Source: Lysobacter luteus (GTDB lineage: Bacteria > Pseudomonadota > Gammaproteobacteria > Xanthomonadales > Xanthomonadaceae). From it: a DNA stretch of 64,000 bases. How positions within the stretch are numbered: position 1 is the stretch's first letter; every line of letters starts with the position of its first letter. The translations under genes were made by a program, and so were the position numbers. Positions 18,621 to 28,116 of this stretch are shown piece after piece. The stretch covers positions 2,222,001 through 2,286,000 of the forward strand of contig NZ_OU015430.1 of NCBI RefSeq assembly GCF_907164845.1, in the 5' to 3' direction. The notes beneath the pieces were generated by a model, which was not told where the DNA came from, ran no database searches, and saw only the letters and a list, made by a program, of their open reading frames with translations.

Positions 18621-19245
18621 CAATGACCACCATACGCCCGTCCCGCGGGCGTTTTCCATTCCGCCGCCCGATTCAGTATCGGACCCGCTGGCGGCCCTCG
18701 ACGGCCGGCTTTCGGTGCCCGCGATCCAGCTCCAGGCCCCCGGCCCGGACGACGCCACGCTGCTGCGGTTGCTGCGCAGCGCGGTCCGGGTGCCCGACCA
18801 CGGCAAGCGCGTGCCGTTCCGCTACATCACCCTGCGCGACGAGGCCCGCAAGGTCTTCGGCGAGCGTCTGGCGGAGCGCCACCACGTGGTCGACCCCGAC
18901 GTCAGCGCGGCGGTGCTCGACAAGGACCGCAGCCGCTGGCTGCATGCGCCGGTGATCGTGGTGGCGGTCGCGCGGCTCGGCCCCGACGCCAAGATTCCCG
19001 AGCGCGAGCGCCTGCTCACCGCGGGGTGCACCTGCTTTGCGCTGCTTCAGGCGGCGCAGGCGGTCGGCTTCCGCGGCTGCTGGCTGACCGGCTGGGCCGC
19101 CTACGACCGCGAGGTTGCCCGGATGCTGGGGCTGCAGGACGACGAGCACGTGATCGGTTTCATCCACCTCGGGACGCCGAAGATCGACGTGCCCGAGCGC
19201 GAGCGCCCCGACCCGGCCGACCTGCTGGTCCAATGGCGACCGTGA
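18613..19245 (+). CDS. Nitroreductase family protein (YdjA-like)
   Basis: 210 residues. The core starts at about residue 25 (LAALDGRLSVPAIQLQ) and carries the FMN-binding RSAVRVPDHGKRVPFRY segment and the C-terminal GLQDDEHVIGFIHLGTP motif, as in YdjA/TdsD-type nitroreductases. These enzymes use NAD(P)H and FMN to reduce nitro compounds or quinones in the cytoplasm; the natural substrate is unknown. ATG 18613 is the only usable in-frame start, although it lacks a clear Shine-Dalgarno and the first about 24 residues look unconserved. The stop overlaps the start of the following exonuclease gene. Confidence 0.87.
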   Translation: MSPNDHHTPVPRAFSIPPPDSVSDPLAALDGRLSVPAIQLQAPGPDDATLLRLLRSAVRVPDHGKRVPFRYITLRDEARKVFGERLAERHHVVDPDVSAAVLDKDRSRWLHAPVIVVAVARLGPDAKIPERERLLTAGCTCFALLQAAQAVGFRGCWLTGWAAYDREVARMLGLQDDEHVIGFIHLGTPKIDVPERERPDPADLLVQWRP

Positions 19246-20180
19246 TGGACGGTGACGTCCGCGCCGGGCACGCGCCGGTCAACACGCTTTACCTGGTCGA
19301 TGCCAGCCTCTACGTGTTCCGGGCCTGGCACTCGATGCCCGACGATTTCCGCGACAGCGACGGCTGGCCGACCAATGCGGTCCACGGCTTCGCCCGTTTC
19401 CTGCTGGAGCTGCTGGACCGGACCCGGCCACAGCACATCGCGATCGCCTTCGACGAGGCGCTGGACTCGTGTTTCCGCAATGCGCTCTACCCGGCCTACA
19501 AGGCCAACCGCGAGCCCGCGCCGGAGGAACTCAGGCGCCAGTTCGGACAGTGCAAGGCGTTGTGCAACGCGCTCGGGCTCAGCGTGCTGGCCCATGTCGA
19601 GTACGAGGCCGACGACCTGATCGGCAGCGCCTGCCACCGCGCGCGCCGCCACGGGTTCCGGTCGGTGATCGTGTCGGCGGACAAGGACCTGTCGCAATTG
19701 CTTGGCGAGCACGACGAGCAGTGGGACTTCGCCCGGGGCCAGCGCTGGGGCGCGGTCGGGGTGCCGGCGCGCCATGGCGTGCAGGCGCACCAGCTGGCCG
19801 ACTACCTCGGCCTGACCGGTGATGCGGTCGACAACATCCCCGGCGTGCCCGGCATCGGCGCCAAGACCGCGGCCGCGCTGCTGGCGCACTTCGGCAGCCT
19901 GGATGCCTTGCTGGAGCGGGTCGAGGAAGTGCCTTTCCTGCGCCTGCGGGGCGCCGCAAGCTGCGCGGCCCGTCTGCGGGCACACCGCGCGCAGGCGCTG
20001 TTGTGCCGGCAACTGGCGACCATCGCCTGCGACGTGCCACTCGACGGTGCGGACGCCCACTTCGCCCGCAATGCGGCCGATGGCGGGCAGCTGGGTCGGC
20101 TGTGCGACGCGCTCCGCTTCGGACCGATGACGCGCCGGCGCCTGCACGAGGCCGCCGGCGTCGCGTTCGCCCCGGCCTGA
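19245..20180 (+). CDS. 5'-3' exonuclease / flap endonuclease (PolA N-domain family)
   Basis: 311 residues from ATG 19245, which overlaps the nitroreductase stop (TGATG); an in-frame ATG at 19233 is possible. The N-terminal domain has LYLVDASLYVFRAW, FDEALDSCFR and the acidic metal cluster around VEYEADDLIGSA and VSADKDLSQLL. A helix-3-turn-helix DNA-binding segment follows (DNIPGVPGIGAKTAAALLAHF). It matches the stand-alone relatives of the DNA polymerase I 5' nuclease domain, which remove RNA primers or flaps. No polymerase domain is attached. It shares the reading direction with the nitroreductase and the NUDIX gene. Confidence 0.88.
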   Translation: MDGDVRAGHAPVNTLYLVDASLYVFRAWHSMPDDFRDSDGWPTNAVHGFARFLLELLDRTRPQHIAIAFDEALDSCFRNALYPAYKANREPAPEELRRQFGQCKALCNALGLSVLAHVEYEADDLIGSACHRARRHGFRSVIVSADKDLSQLLGEHDEQWDFARGQRWGAVGVPARHGVQAHQLADYLGLTGDAVDNIPGVPGIGAKTAAALLAHFGSLDALLERVEEVPFLRLRGAASCAARLRAHRAQALLCRQLATIACDVPLDGADAHFARNAADGGQLGRLCDALRFGPMTRRRLHEAAGVAFAPA

Positions 20181-20225
20181 GCGGCGGCGGTGTCGCGGAC
20201 GCCGTGGCCGGTTAGGATCACCGGC

Positions 20226-20777
20226 ATGAGCGAGCACGAAGACGACACCCCCGAAATCCTCTACGAAGGCCCCTGGCTGCGCATGGTCCGGCGCGGCCGC
20301 TGGGAGTACGCCGAGCGCACCCACGGCAACGGCATGGCGGTGATCATCATCGCGGTCACGCCCGACGACGAGGTCCTGTTCGTCGAGCAGTTCCGGGTGC
20401 CGCTGGGCCGTCGCACGATCGAGATGCCGGCCGGCCTGGTCGGCGACGACCACGCCAACGACACCCTGGAGGCCGCGGCCCATCGCGAGCTCATCGAGGA
20501 GACCGGCTGGCAACCGGCGCGCTTGGACGTGCTGCTGGTGGGGCCGACCTCGTCGGGCATGAGCAGCGAGCGGATCGCCTTCGTGCGGGCGCTCGACCTG
20601 ACCCGCGTGGGTGAAGGTGGCGGCGTCGACAACGAGGACATCACCGTGCACACGGTGCCGCGTTCGCAGGCACCGGCCTGGCTGATGCGCAAGCAGGCCG
20701 AAGGCTTCGAGCTGGACCTCAAGCTGTGGGCGGGGCTGTGGATGATCGACCACAACCCCGACGGCACGCCGGCCTGA
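20226..20777 (+). CDS. NUDIX hydrolase, ADP-ribose pyrophosphatase type
   Basis: 183 residues from ATG 20226. The Nudix box spans about residues 74-97 and ends RELIEETGW, with the metal-binding Glu residues intact; the usual first Glu of the G-x5-E element is Asp here. The upstream MPAGLVG and the downstream tail ELDLKLWAGLWMI fit the ADP-ribose/NDP-sugar hydrolase branch. It would cleave nucleoside diphosphate derivatives to a nucleoside monophosphate. A second NUDIX gene (nudE) lies 40 kb away. It follows the exonuclease by 45 bp on the same strand. Confidence 0.87.
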   Translation: MSEHEDDTPEILYEGPWLRMVRRGRWEYAERTHGNGMAVIIIAVTPDDEVLFVEQFRVPLGRRTIEMPAGLVGDDHANDTLEAAAHRELIEETGWQPARLDVLLVGPTSSGMSSERIAFVRALDLTRVGEGGGVDNEDITVHTVPRSQAPAWLMRKQAEGFELDLKLWAGLWMIDHNPDGTPA

Positions 20778-20861
20778 GCCGGTAGCGCTCGCCACGCCGG
20801 ATCCCGTGCGCCACGCGGGCGTCGCGCCGACGCCCGTTGACGGCCGCGATGGGGACGCGCG

Positions 20862-21803
20862 TCAGGCGAACGCGTCGGTCGCGCGCACCAGCGCGTCGAC
20901 CGTCTCGGCCTCGAACGCCGAGTGTCCCGATGCCGGGGTGATCACCAGTTCCGATTTTGGCCAGGCCTTGTGCAGGTCGGTCGCGTTCTGCACCGGGCAG
21001 ACCACGTCGTAGCGGCCATGCACGATCACGCCCGGGATGTCGGCGAGGTTGCCGGCATCGCGCAACAGCTGGTCGTCGACCTCGAAGAACCCGCTGTTGA
21101 CGAAGTAGTGGTTCTCGATGCGCGCGAACGCCAGCGCGAACTGCGGGTCCTCGTGGCTGTTGGCAAAGTCCTCGTCGATATGAAGGAAGCTGGTGGCGCC
21201 TTCCCACACGCTCCAGGCCTTGGCGGCGGCGAGGCGGGTCTTGTCGTCGTCGCTGGTCAGGCGGCGGTGGAACGCGCTGATCAGGTCATGCCGCTCGGTC
21301 ACCGGGATTGCCTTGATGTAGTGCTCCCAGGCTTCCGGGAACAGCCGGCTGGCACCCTCCTGGTAGAACCATTCCAGTTCCCAGCGGCGCAGCATGAAGA
21401 TGCCGCGCAGGACCAGTTCGGTGACCCGCTTGGGGTGGGTCTCGGCATAGGCCAGCGCCAGGGTGGAGCCCCAGCTGCCGCCGAACACCTGCCAGCGGTC
21501 GATGCCCAGCTTGACCCGCAGCGTCTCGATGTCCTCGACCAGGTGCCACGTGGTGTTGTCGACCAGGTCCGCATGCGGGGTGGAGCGGCCGCTGCCGCGC
21601 TGGTCGAACAGCACGATCCTGTACTTCTCCGGGTCGTGGAAGCGACGCATCTTGTCGCTGCAGCCGCCACCCGGCCCACCGTGCAACAGCACCACCGGTT
21701 TGCCTTCCGGGTTGCCGCACTGCTCGTAGTAGAGCGTGTGGCGCTCGTCGACGGGGAGGGTACCGGTGTCGTAGGGCTGGATCTCGGGATACAGACTGCG
21801 CAT
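20862..21803 (-). CDS. pip: Prolyl aminopeptidase (S33 family)
   Basis: 313 residues, typical for proline iminopeptidase. An alpha/beta-hydrolase fold with HGGPGGG oxyanion loop, DQRGSGRSTPHA, the nucleophile elbow GGSWGSTLAL, the acid near VHGRYDVVCPV, and the catalytic His in TPASGHSAFE. It releases N-terminal proline from peptides in the cytoplasm. Its stop lies 84 bp from the end of the convergent NUDIX gene. It precedes no obvious operon partner; prmC ends upstream on the same strand with a 30-bp gap, so co-transcription from prmC is possible. Confidence 0.95.
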   Translation of the reverse strand: MRSLYPEIQPYDTGTLPVDERHTLYYEQCGNPEGKPVVLLHGGPGGGCSDKMRRFHDPEKYRIVLFDQRGSGRSTPHADLVDNTTWHLVEDIETLRVKLGIDRWQVFGGSWGSTLALAYAETHPKRVTELVLRGIFMLRRWELEWFYQEGASRLFPEAWEHYIKAIPVTERHDLISAFHRRLTSDDDKTRLAAAKAWSVWEGATSFLHIDEDFANSHEDPQFALAFARIENHYFVNSGFFEVDDQLLRDAGNLADIPGVIVHGRYDVVCPVQNATDLHKAWPKSELVITPASGHSAFEAETVDALVRATDAFA

Positions 21804-21833
21804 GCCAGGGCTCGGTGCGGTGGGCCGCCCAGT

Positions 21834-22685
21834 CTAGCCGCGCGGTGCGCGCGTCGCAGCCGGGCCGGGATGCCGGCCCAGGGTGACGCGGTCGCGGTGC
21901 TCGAGGTCGGTGGCGGTGGCGACCGCCTCGAACCCGGCAGCCTCCAGCAGCGCGCGCACGGGCGGCCCCTGGTCGAAGCCGTGTTCGACCAGCAACCAGC
22001 CGCCCGGCACGAGGTGCGCGGGGGCGTCGGCGGCGATCGCCCGGATCGCGTCGAGGCCATCGACGCCCGACGCGAGCGCGGTGGGCGGCTCGAAGCGCAG
22101 GTCGCCGTGCGCCAGGTGCGGGTCGCCTTCGGCGATGTACGGCGGGTTGCTGGCGATCAGGTCGAACCGTTCGCCTGCGAGCGGCGCGAGCCAGTTGCCG
22201 TGGCGGAAGGTGACGTTGCCGACCCCCAGCCTCGCCGCGTTGCCGGCGGCCACTTCGAGCGCGGCGACGCTGGCATCGGTGGCGATCACCTCGGCCCCGG
22301 GCCGCTCGAACGCGAGTGCCAGCCCGATGGCGCCCGTACCAGTGCCCAGGTCGGCCACGCGCAGCGGACGGTCGCTGGGCATCCGCTCGAGCGCGAGCTC
22401 GACCAGCAGTTCGGTTTCCGGGCGCGGGATCAGCGTCGCCGGGCCGACATCGAGATCGAAGCGCCAGAAGCCCCGCCGGCCCGTGAGGTAGGCGACCGGC
22501 ATGCCATCGCGGCGTCGAGCGAGCAATGCGTCGAACGCTGCTGCACCGGCCTCGTCGAGCTCATCGTCGCCGTGCGCGTAAAGCCAGCTGCGCGGCCGGC
22601 CCAGCACGTGGCACAGCAGTGCCTCGGCGTCGCCGGGCTCAAGCCCGGTGCGGGCGTCGCGGAGAATGGCGTCGATGCGCGGCAT
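21834..22685 (-). CDS. prmC: Release factor glutamine methyltransferase PrmC
   Basis: 283 residues from ATG 22685 ([12 protein letters not shown]). The N-terminal helical domain is followed by a SAM-dependent methyltransferase domain with [16 protein letters not shown] and the substrate-binding NPPY motif ([12 protein letters not shown]). The segment [11 protein letters not shown] is characteristic. The enzyme methylates the Gln of the GGQ motif in release factors RF1 and RF2; prfA lies 21 kb away in this window rather than adjacent as in E. coli. A longer in-frame opening toward 23066 is antisense to the M1 peptidase and was rejected. Confidence 0.95.
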   Translation of the reverse strand: MPRIDAILRDARTGLEPGDAEALLCHVLGRPRSWLYAHGDDELDEAGAAAFDALLARRRDGMPVAYLTGRRGFWRFDLDVGPATLIPRPETELLVELALERMPSDRPLRVADLGTGTGAIGLALAFERPGAEVIATDASVAALEVAAGNAARLGVGNVTFRHGNWLAPLAGERFDLIASNPPYIAEGDPHLAHGDLRFEPPTALASGVDGLDAIRAIAADAPAHLVPGGWLLVEHGFDQGPPVRALLEAAGFEAVATATDLEHRDRVTLGRHPGPAATRAPRG

Positions 22686-22754
22686 GGAACGGGTCGGGTT
22701 GGCGGCATGCAGGGCCGGCCATCCTACGCGGGGAGACGGGCGCTTTGCGGCCAA

Positions 22755-22785
22755 GGGACGGGGGCGACGCGGCCGCCTCCGTCCC
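22755..22785 (-). terminator. Candidate terminator hairpin after the M1 peptidase gene
   Basis: Twelve paired positions (22755-22766 with 22774-22785, one G-T pair, 7-nt loop) lie 13 bp past the M1 peptidase stop on the minus strand. There is no clear T run after it, so it may terminate weakly or act as a transcript-stabilising stem. Confidence 0.4.
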
Positions 22786-22797
22786 GGCTCGTCGGGC

Positions 22798-25500
22798 CTA
22801 CTCGATCGGCTGCCCCATGCGCGCGGACCTGGCGGCGGCGCACAGGCCGATGCCTTCGACCGTCTGCCGCAGGTCCAGCGGTCCACCCTCGATGGTCTCC
22901 ATGCGCTTGGCGAAGCGCTGCTGCAATGCTTCGGCTTCCGCGGTGCTGCACATTCCGGCCGCGTAGGCACTGGCGATGGCCGAACCGCCCGGAGCCATCT
23001 TGGCCTGCAGTGCGTCGTAGTTGGCCTCCAGCCACTCACGCAGCGCGGCGCGGTTTTCCGGTTCACCGGCCTGGCTGAAGATCACGTAGTAGATCTCGTT
23101 GAGCCGCAGCAGGCCCGGCTCGAGCACGAACGCACGCGCCCGCTCGGCCAACGCGGGGTCGGTCACGCTGCCCATGGCCGACAACAGTTCGCGCCGGATC
23201 ACCGCGTCCTGGCTGGCGCGCAGGTGCTTCTCGGCGAGGTCGAACGCGGCCGGGCCGCCATCCTGCACCGCCACCGACACCGCGGTGTCACGCAGGTCCT
23301 GCACGACCGCGTCCGGATCCAGCTTGCCGTCGCCGCCCAGGCCGAGCACCGCGTTGCCACGCTGGACGAAGTCGGAACGCACCGCCGGGTCCTCGAGCGT
23401 TTCGGCGAAGTAGCCGATCAGGGTGCTGCGCAGCAGGCGATCGTCGTCGCTCTCACCGTCCTTCGACACCATGCCCAGCGACTGCAACCGCGGCCGGTAG
23501 ATGTCGGCGAAGCGGGCGCGCAGCGCCGCACGCGACGCCTCGTCGGTCAGCAGGTGGTCCTCGATCCAGCCGACGTTGCCCATGCCGGCGGTGGCCGTCT
23601 GGCGCGACCGGGCGGTCGCGAACTGCGGCAGTGCGGCGATCATCTGCGCGACGGTCAGCTCGCCGGCGCCATATGCCGCGGCGGCCGAGTCGGCGTAGAC
23701 GCGCTGTTCGCGCTCGTCGAGGTCGGCGAATGCGCCCGACAGCGCCTGCTGCCACTTCGGCGCCAGTGCGAACCGGTAGTAGCCGTCGCCGTGCGCGTTC
23801 GGCATCACCCACGCGGGGCAGGACTGCGCCTGCTCCAGCTCGAACCGCGCCTGCGCGCCCTCGACCAGGCCGCACTGCTCGTGCACGGTGCCGTCGGCGG
23901 CGTAGCGCACGCACATCGGGATGCCCCAGGCCTGCCCGGCGCTGGCGGTCGAACCCAGCGGCAGGTAGCGCTGCTGCTGCAGCACCAGCGCCGGCGCTTT
24001 GCCATCGGCGCAGTCGACATCGACCTTGACCATCGGCACGCCGGGCTGGTCGATGAAGCTCAGGAAGGCGCGCTTGACGCCTTCGGGTTCATCGCTCTGC
24101 GCGGCGATGGCATCGATCAGGTCGGTGCTGGTCGCGTTGCCACGGGCGTTGGCCGCCAGGTACGCACGCACGCCATCGCGGAACGCCTCCTCGCCGACGT
24201 AGTTCTCGAACATCGACAGCACCGCGCCACCCTTCTGGTAGGTGATGCCGTCGAACGCCGACGAGATCTCGGTGAAGTTGCTGATCGGCTGGTGGATGCG
24301 GCGGGTGCTGGCCAGGCTGTCGGCACCCATCGCGCGCAGACCGCCCTCGAGGATGTTGCGGTCGGTGTGGAAGTCGGGCTGCAGCTGGCCGGTGATCTTG
24401 TTGCCCATCCAGGTCGCGAACGCCTCGTTGAGCCACAGGTCGTCCCACCACTCCATCGTGACCAGGTTGCCGAACCACTGGTGGGCGAGTTCGTGCGCGC
24501 TCACGCCCCAGAAGCTCTGCCGCTGGCCGACCGATGCGTCCTCGTCGATCAGCATCAGGGTGTCGCGGTAGATGATCAGCCCGGCGTTCTCCATCGCGCC
24601 GGCGCCGAAGTCCGGCGCGGCGACGTTGTCGAGCTTGGCGAACGGGTATGGCGTGCCGAAGTAGTCCTCCATCGCATGGATCATCGGTGGGGTGTTCTCC
24701 AGCGAGTAACGCATGCGGGCGCCCTGCCCCTTGGCCGCGACCCCGCGCAGCGGCACTGGCGTGGTGCGCGGGCCGTGCGGTGCGATGTCCTGCCCCACCG
24801 GTACGTCCCACGGGCCGACCACGAACGCCAGCAGGTAGCTCGGCAGCGCTTCGGTCCGCTTGAAGGTGACCTTCTTCCAGCCGTCCGCGAGGGTTTCGGT
24901 GCTGACCTCCGGGCCGTTGGACAGGGCGACGTCGTCGGCCGGGACGATCAGGGTCACGTCCCAGGGCTGCTTGAAGCTCGGCTCGTCGAAGCCGGGAAAA
25001 GTGCTGCGCGCGCCCAGCGGTTCCATCTGGGTGACCACGTAGTCCTCGCCGTCCGGCTTGACCCGGTAGGCGCCCATCAGGTTGCCGTAGGGCGCCTCGA
25101 AAGCGATCTCGATGTCGACGTCGCCGGCCGGGATGGTCCCGGCAGCCGCCAACTTCAGCACGCCCGAGACGTGCACCTGCTCGGCCTCCAGCGCGATGCG
25201 GCGGCCGTCCGGGAGCACCGCCTCGGCGCTGCGGATGTCGAGGTCCCGCCCATGCATCCAGACGACGTCGGTCGGTCGGGCGACATCCGCATGGATCACG
25301 GTGCGGCCGGAGAAGCGCTCCTGGCCCGGGTCGAGCCTGAGCTCCAGTTCGACCAGCCCGGGCACCACCGTGCGGGGCAACTGGCCCGTCGGTACCGCGG
25401 CGTCGGTCGTGTCCGTCGCGACGTCGGCCTGGGCCATTGCTACGGAAGGAGCGGTCAGCGCCAGCGCGACGGCGCAGGCGATATGGCGGATGCGAAGCAT
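22798..25500 (-). CDS. M1 family zinc aminopeptidase, exported
   Basis: 900 residues. A signal peptide (1-23, ending AMAQA) points to the periplasm. The exopeptidase motif GAMEN is at 301-305. The zinc site HELAH-x18-E is complete: H336, E337 (catalytic), H340 and E359 in [11 protein letters not shown]. The C-terminal half is the ERAP1-like helical domain. It removes N-terminal residues from peptides, probably those made by the secreted proteases. It differs from cytoplasmic E. coli PepN by its signal peptide. It is divergent from ahpC with a 260-bp shared upstream region. Confidence 0.93.
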   Translation of the reverse strand: MLRIRHIACAVALALTAPSVAMAQADVATDTTDAAVPTGQLPRTVVPGLVELELRLDPGQERFSGRTVIHADVARPTDVVWMHGRDLDIRSAEAVLPDGRRIALEAEQVHVSGVLKLAAAGTIPAGDVDIEIAFEAPYGNLMGAYRVKPDGEDYVVTQMEPLGARSTFPGFDEPSFKQPWDVTLIVPADDVALSNGPEVSTETLADGWKKVTFKRTEALPSYLLAFVVGPWDVPVGQDIAPHGPRTTPVPLRGVAAKGQGARMRYSLENTPPMIHAMEDYFGTPYPFAKLDNVAAPDFGAGAMENAGLIIYRDTLMLIDEDASVGQRQSFWGVSAHELAHQWFGNLVTMEWWDDLWLNEAFATWMGNKITGQLQPDFHTDRNILEGGLRAMGADSLASTRRIHQPISNFTEISSAFDGITYQKGGAVLSMFENYVGEEAFRDGVRAYLAANARGNATSTDLIDAIAAQSDEPEGVKRAFLSFIDQPGVPMVKVDVDCADGKAPALVLQQQRYLPLGSTASAGQAWGIPMCVRYAADGTVHEQCGLVEGAQARFELEQAQSCPAWVMPNAHGDGYYRFALAPKWQQALSGAFADLDEREQRVYADSAAAAYGAGELTVAQMIAALPQFATARSRQTATAGMGNVGWIEDHLLTDEASRAALRARFADIYRPRLQSLGMVSKDGESDDDRLLRSTLIGYFAETLEDPAVRSDFVQRGNAVLGLGGDGKLDPDAVVQDLRDTAVSVAVQDGGPAAFDLAEKHLRASQDAVIRRELLSAMGSVTDPALAERARAFVLEPGLLRLNEIYYVIFSQAGEPENRAALREWLEANYDALQAKMAPGGSAIASAYAAGMCSTAEAEALQQRFAKRMETIEGGPLDLRQTVEGIGLCAAARSARMGQPIE

Positions 25501-25598
25501 GGCGTTCCCCGGCTGGATGACTGGCCGACCTTAACGGGCCGGGGCGGTCGCGCACGCATGACGATCGTCATGGGCGGCCTGCTCGCATGTGCCTAACA

Positions 25599-25629
25599 CC
25601 CGGCGACCCATGCTTTACGGGTCGCCGGG
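25599..25629. promoter_or_regulatory. Strong inverted repeat upstream of the ahpC OxyR site
   Basis: CCCGGCGACCC (25599-25609) and its exact complement (25619-25629) form an 11-bp perfect stem with a 9-nt loop. It lies 10 bp before the OxyR-like site and between two divergent genes. There is no T run on either strand. It could be a regulator site, a cruciform or a transcript hairpin; the sequence alone does not decide. Confidence 0.5.
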
Positions 25630-25639
25630 CGCGGTATCG

Positions 25640-25676
25640 ATAGATGAAACCTATCAATACAATTCCATCAATCGAT
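25640..25676. promoter_or_regulatory. OxyR binding site upstream of ahpC
   Basis: ATAG-N7-CTAT-N7-ATTC-N7-CGAT, with exact 7-bp spacing, matches the OxyR consensus ATAG-N7-CTAT-N7-ATAG-N7-CTAT at all positions of the first two blocks and partly in the last two. It lies 85-120 bp upstream of the ahpC start, a normal place for activation. OxyR is encoded 2.4 kb downstream in the same locus. The whole stretch is AT-rich compared with its surroundings. Confidence 0.82.
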
Positions 25677-25760
25677 TTTACGAAAGCGATAGGCGGACCT
25701 AACATGGCCCCCATCGACTCACCCACCCCTCCCAACCACCCATAGAGAAGGAACCGACGC

Positions 25761-26324
25761 ATGTCCCTGATCAATACCGAAATCAAGCCGTTCAAGGCCC
25801 AGGCCTTCAAGCAGGGCAAGTTCATCGAAGTGACCGAAGCCGACCTGAAGGGCAAGTGGTCCGTGGTCGTGTTCTACCCGGCCGACTTCACCTTCGTCTG
25901 CCCGACCGAGCTCGAGGACCTGGCCGACAAGTACGAGGAGTTCAAGAAGCTCGGTGTCGAGATCTACAGCGTGTCGACCGACACCCACTTCTCGCACAAG
26001 GCCTGGCACGACACCTCCGAGGCGATCAAGAAGGTCAACTACACCATGCTGGCCGACCCGACCGGCACGATCACCCGCAACTTCGACGTGATGATCGAGG
26101 AAGAGGGCCTGGCCCTGCGTGGCACCTTCGTGATCAACCCGGAAGGCCAGATCAAGCTGTGCGAGATCCACGACAACGGCATCGGCCGCGACGCCAGTGA
26201 GCTGCTGCGCAAGGTCAAGGCTGCCCAGTACGTCGCCAGCCACCCGGGCGAGGTGTGCCCGGCCAAGTGGCAGGAAGGCGCCGAGACCCTGAAGCCGTCG
26301 CTCGACCTGGTCGGCAAGATCTGA
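25761..26324 (+). CDS. ahpC: Alkyl hydroperoxide reductase subunit C (typical 2-Cys peroxiredoxin)
   Basis: 187 residues. The peroxidatic Cys47 sits in [12 protein letters not shown] and the resolving Cys166 in [10 protein letters not shown]. The enzyme reduces hydrogen peroxide, organic hydroperoxides and peroxynitrite in the cytoplasm, and is recycled by AhpF. A strong Shine-Dalgarno (AGAAGGA at about 25746-25752) precedes ATG 25761. It is the first gene of the ahpC-ahpF-oxyR cluster known from Xanthomonas, downstream of the OxyR site. Codon use is strongly biased to the most GC-rich synonyms, as expected for a highly expressed gene. Confidence 0.98.
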   Translation: MSLINTEIKPFKAQAFKQGKFIEVTEADLKGKWSVVVFYPADFTFVCPTELEDLADKYEEFKKLGVEIYSVSTDTHFSHKAWHDTSEAIKKVNYTMLADPTGTITRNFDVMIEEEGLALRGTFVINPEGQIKLCEIHDNGIGRDASELLRKVKAAQYVASHPGEVCPAKWQEGAETLKPSLDLVGKI

Positions 26325-26332
26325 CCCCCGGC

Positions 26333-26357
26333 GCGCCCCGGCCTCCCGCCGGGGCGC
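26333..26357 (+). terminator. GC hairpin between ahpC and ahpF (attenuator or partial terminator)
   Basis: A 10-bp perfect stem (26333-26342 with 26348-26357, loop CTCCC) begins 8 bp after the ahpC stop. It has no T run. In this position such stems often protect or partly terminate the upstream message so that ahpC is made in excess over ahpF. Confidence 0.5.
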
Positions 26358-26489
26358 TCCCCGCCGCCTGGTGTTTGCAAAAGCGGCCTGCGCTGTCGCC
26401 GGTTTCTCCCTCCCGGCTCCCTCCCCCGGCCCAGGCCGCTCCTGCAAACGCCCACACCCTCCCCGAATCCACGCACTGGAGCCATTGCC

Positions 26490-28067
26490 ATGCTCGACGC
26501 CAATCTCAAGGCCCAGTTGTCGGCCTACCTGGAAAAGCTGACCCAGCCGATCGAGCTGGTCGCCTCCCTCGACGACAGCGACAAGTCGCGCGAACTCGAC
26601 GCGCTGCTGTCGGACATCGCCTCGCTGTCGGACAGGATCACCCGGCGCGACGGCGATGACGCGCGCAAGCCGTCGTTCGCGATCAACCGCGCCGGCACCG
26701 ACGTCGGCGTGCGCTTCGCCGCGATTCCGATGGGCCACGAGTTCACCTCGCTGGTGCTGGCGCTGCTGCAGGTCGGCGGCCACCCGCCCAAGATCGAGGA
26801 GGAACTGGCGAACCAGGTCCGCGACCTCGAGGGCGAGTTCCATTTCGAGACGTTCATGTCGCTGTCCTGCCAGAGCTGCCCGGACACGGTGCAGGCGCTG
26901 AACCTGATGAGCGTGCTGAATTCCAACATCCACCACGTCGCCATCGACGGCGCGCTGTACCAGGACGAGGTCGAGGCGCGCGAAGTGATGTCGGTGCCGA
27001 CCGTGTTCCTCAACGGCAAGCCGTTCGACCAGGGCCGGATGACGATCGAGCAGATCGTCGCCCGGCTCGACACCGGCGCCGCCGAGCGCGAGGCCGGGAA
27101 GATCAGGGCCAAGGACGCGTTCGACGTGCTGGTGGTCGGCGGCGGCCCGGCCGGCGCGGCGGCGGCGATCTACGCCGCGCGCAAGGGCATCCGCACCGGC
27201 GTCGCAGCCGAGCGCTTCGGCGGCCAGGTGCTCGACACGCTCGCGATCGAGAACTTCATCTCGGTGCAGTACACCGAGGGTCCCAAGCTCGGCGTGGCGC
27301 TGGAGCAGCATGTCCGCGAGTACGACGTCGACGTGATGAACCTGCAGCGCGCAACCGCGCTGGTTCCGGCCAGCGAGCCCGGCGGTCTGATCGAGGTGCA
27401 GCTCGAGAACGGCGCCTCGCTCCGGTCGCGCAGCGTGATCCTGTCGACCGGTGCACGCTGGCGCCAGATGGGCGTGCCCGGCGAGGAGCAATACCGCAAC
27501 AAGGGCGTGGCCTACTGCCCGCACTGCGACGGCCCGCTGTTCAAGGGCAAGCGCGTGGCGGTGATCGGCGGCGGCAACTCCGGCGTGGAGGCGGCCATCG
27601 ACCTGGCCGGCATCGTCGAGCACGTCACCCTGATCGAGTTCGACACCCGCATGCGTGCCGACGAGGTGCTGCAGCGCAAGCTCCGCAGCCTCGGCAACGT
27701 CGACATCCTGCTCAACGCGCAGACCACCGAGGTGCTCGGCGACGGCCAGCGGGTCACCGGACTGGTCTACAGGGACCGCAGCTCCGGCGAGTCGCAGACG
27801 GTCGAGCTCGCCGGCATCTTCGTCCAGATCGGCCTGCTGCCCAACACCGAGTGGTTGAAGGGCACGGTGGAGCTGAGCCCGCGCGGCGAGATCGTGATCG
27901 ACGAGCGCGGTGCGACCTCGGTCCCGGGCGTGTTCGCCGCCGGCGACGCGACCACGGTGCCGTACAAGCAGATCGTGATCGCGATGGGCGCCGGATCGAC
28001 CGCCGCGCTGAGCGCGTTCGACCACCTGATCCGCACCTCCGCGCCCGAGCAGCAACAGGCCGCCTGA
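26490..28067 (+). CDS. ahpF: Alkyl hydroperoxide reductase subunit F
   Basis: 525 residues. The N-terminal tandem thioredoxin-fold domain (about 1-200) carries the CxxC centre C127/C130 ([12 protein letters not shown]). The thioredoxin-reductase-like part binds FAD and NADH ([19 protein letters not shown] near 215; [17 protein letters not shown] near 360) and has the second redox centre C343/C346 ([12 protein letters not shown]). Electrons pass from NADH through FAD and both CxxC pairs to AhpC. GGAG at about 26476-26480 serves ATG 26490. The 165-bp gap from ahpC contains a GC hairpin. Confidence 0.98.
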   Translation: MLDANLKAQLSAYLEKLTQPIELVASLDDSDKSRELDALLSDIASLSDRITRRDGDDARKPSFAINRAGTDVGVRFAAIPMGHEFTSLVLALLQVGGHPPKIEEELANQVRDLEGEFHFETFMSLSCQSCPDTVQALNLMSVLNSNIHHVAIDGALYQDEVEAREVMSVPTVFLNGKPFDQGRMTIEQIVARLDTGAAEREAGKIRAKDAFDVLVVGGGPAGAAAAIYAARKGIRTGVAAERFGGQVLDTLAIENFISVQYTEGPKLGVALEQHVREYDVDVMNLQRATALVPASEPGGLIEVQLENGASLRSRSVILSTGARWRQMGVPGEEQYRNKGVAYCPHCDGPLFKGKRVAVIGGGNSGVEAAIDLAGIVEHVTLIEFDTRMRADEVLQRKLRSLGNVDILLNAQTTEVLGDGQRVTGLVYRDRSSGESQTVELAGIFVQIGLLPNTEWLKGTVELSPRGEIVIDERGATSVPGVFAAGDATTVPYKQIVIAMGAGSTAALSAFDHLIRTSAPEQQQAA

Positions 28068-28116
28068 GCCTTCGCCGCGACCCGTCCGTGCGGGTCGCGG
28101 CCCGGCCGACCACGCC

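Noticed and set aside
22648-25596. A 982-codon open frame on the + strand opposite the M1 peptidase gene
   Set aside because: It is a GC-rich antisense shadow: no recognisable domain, His/Arg/Gln-biased composition, and the minus strand holds a complete M1 peptidase with zinc motif.
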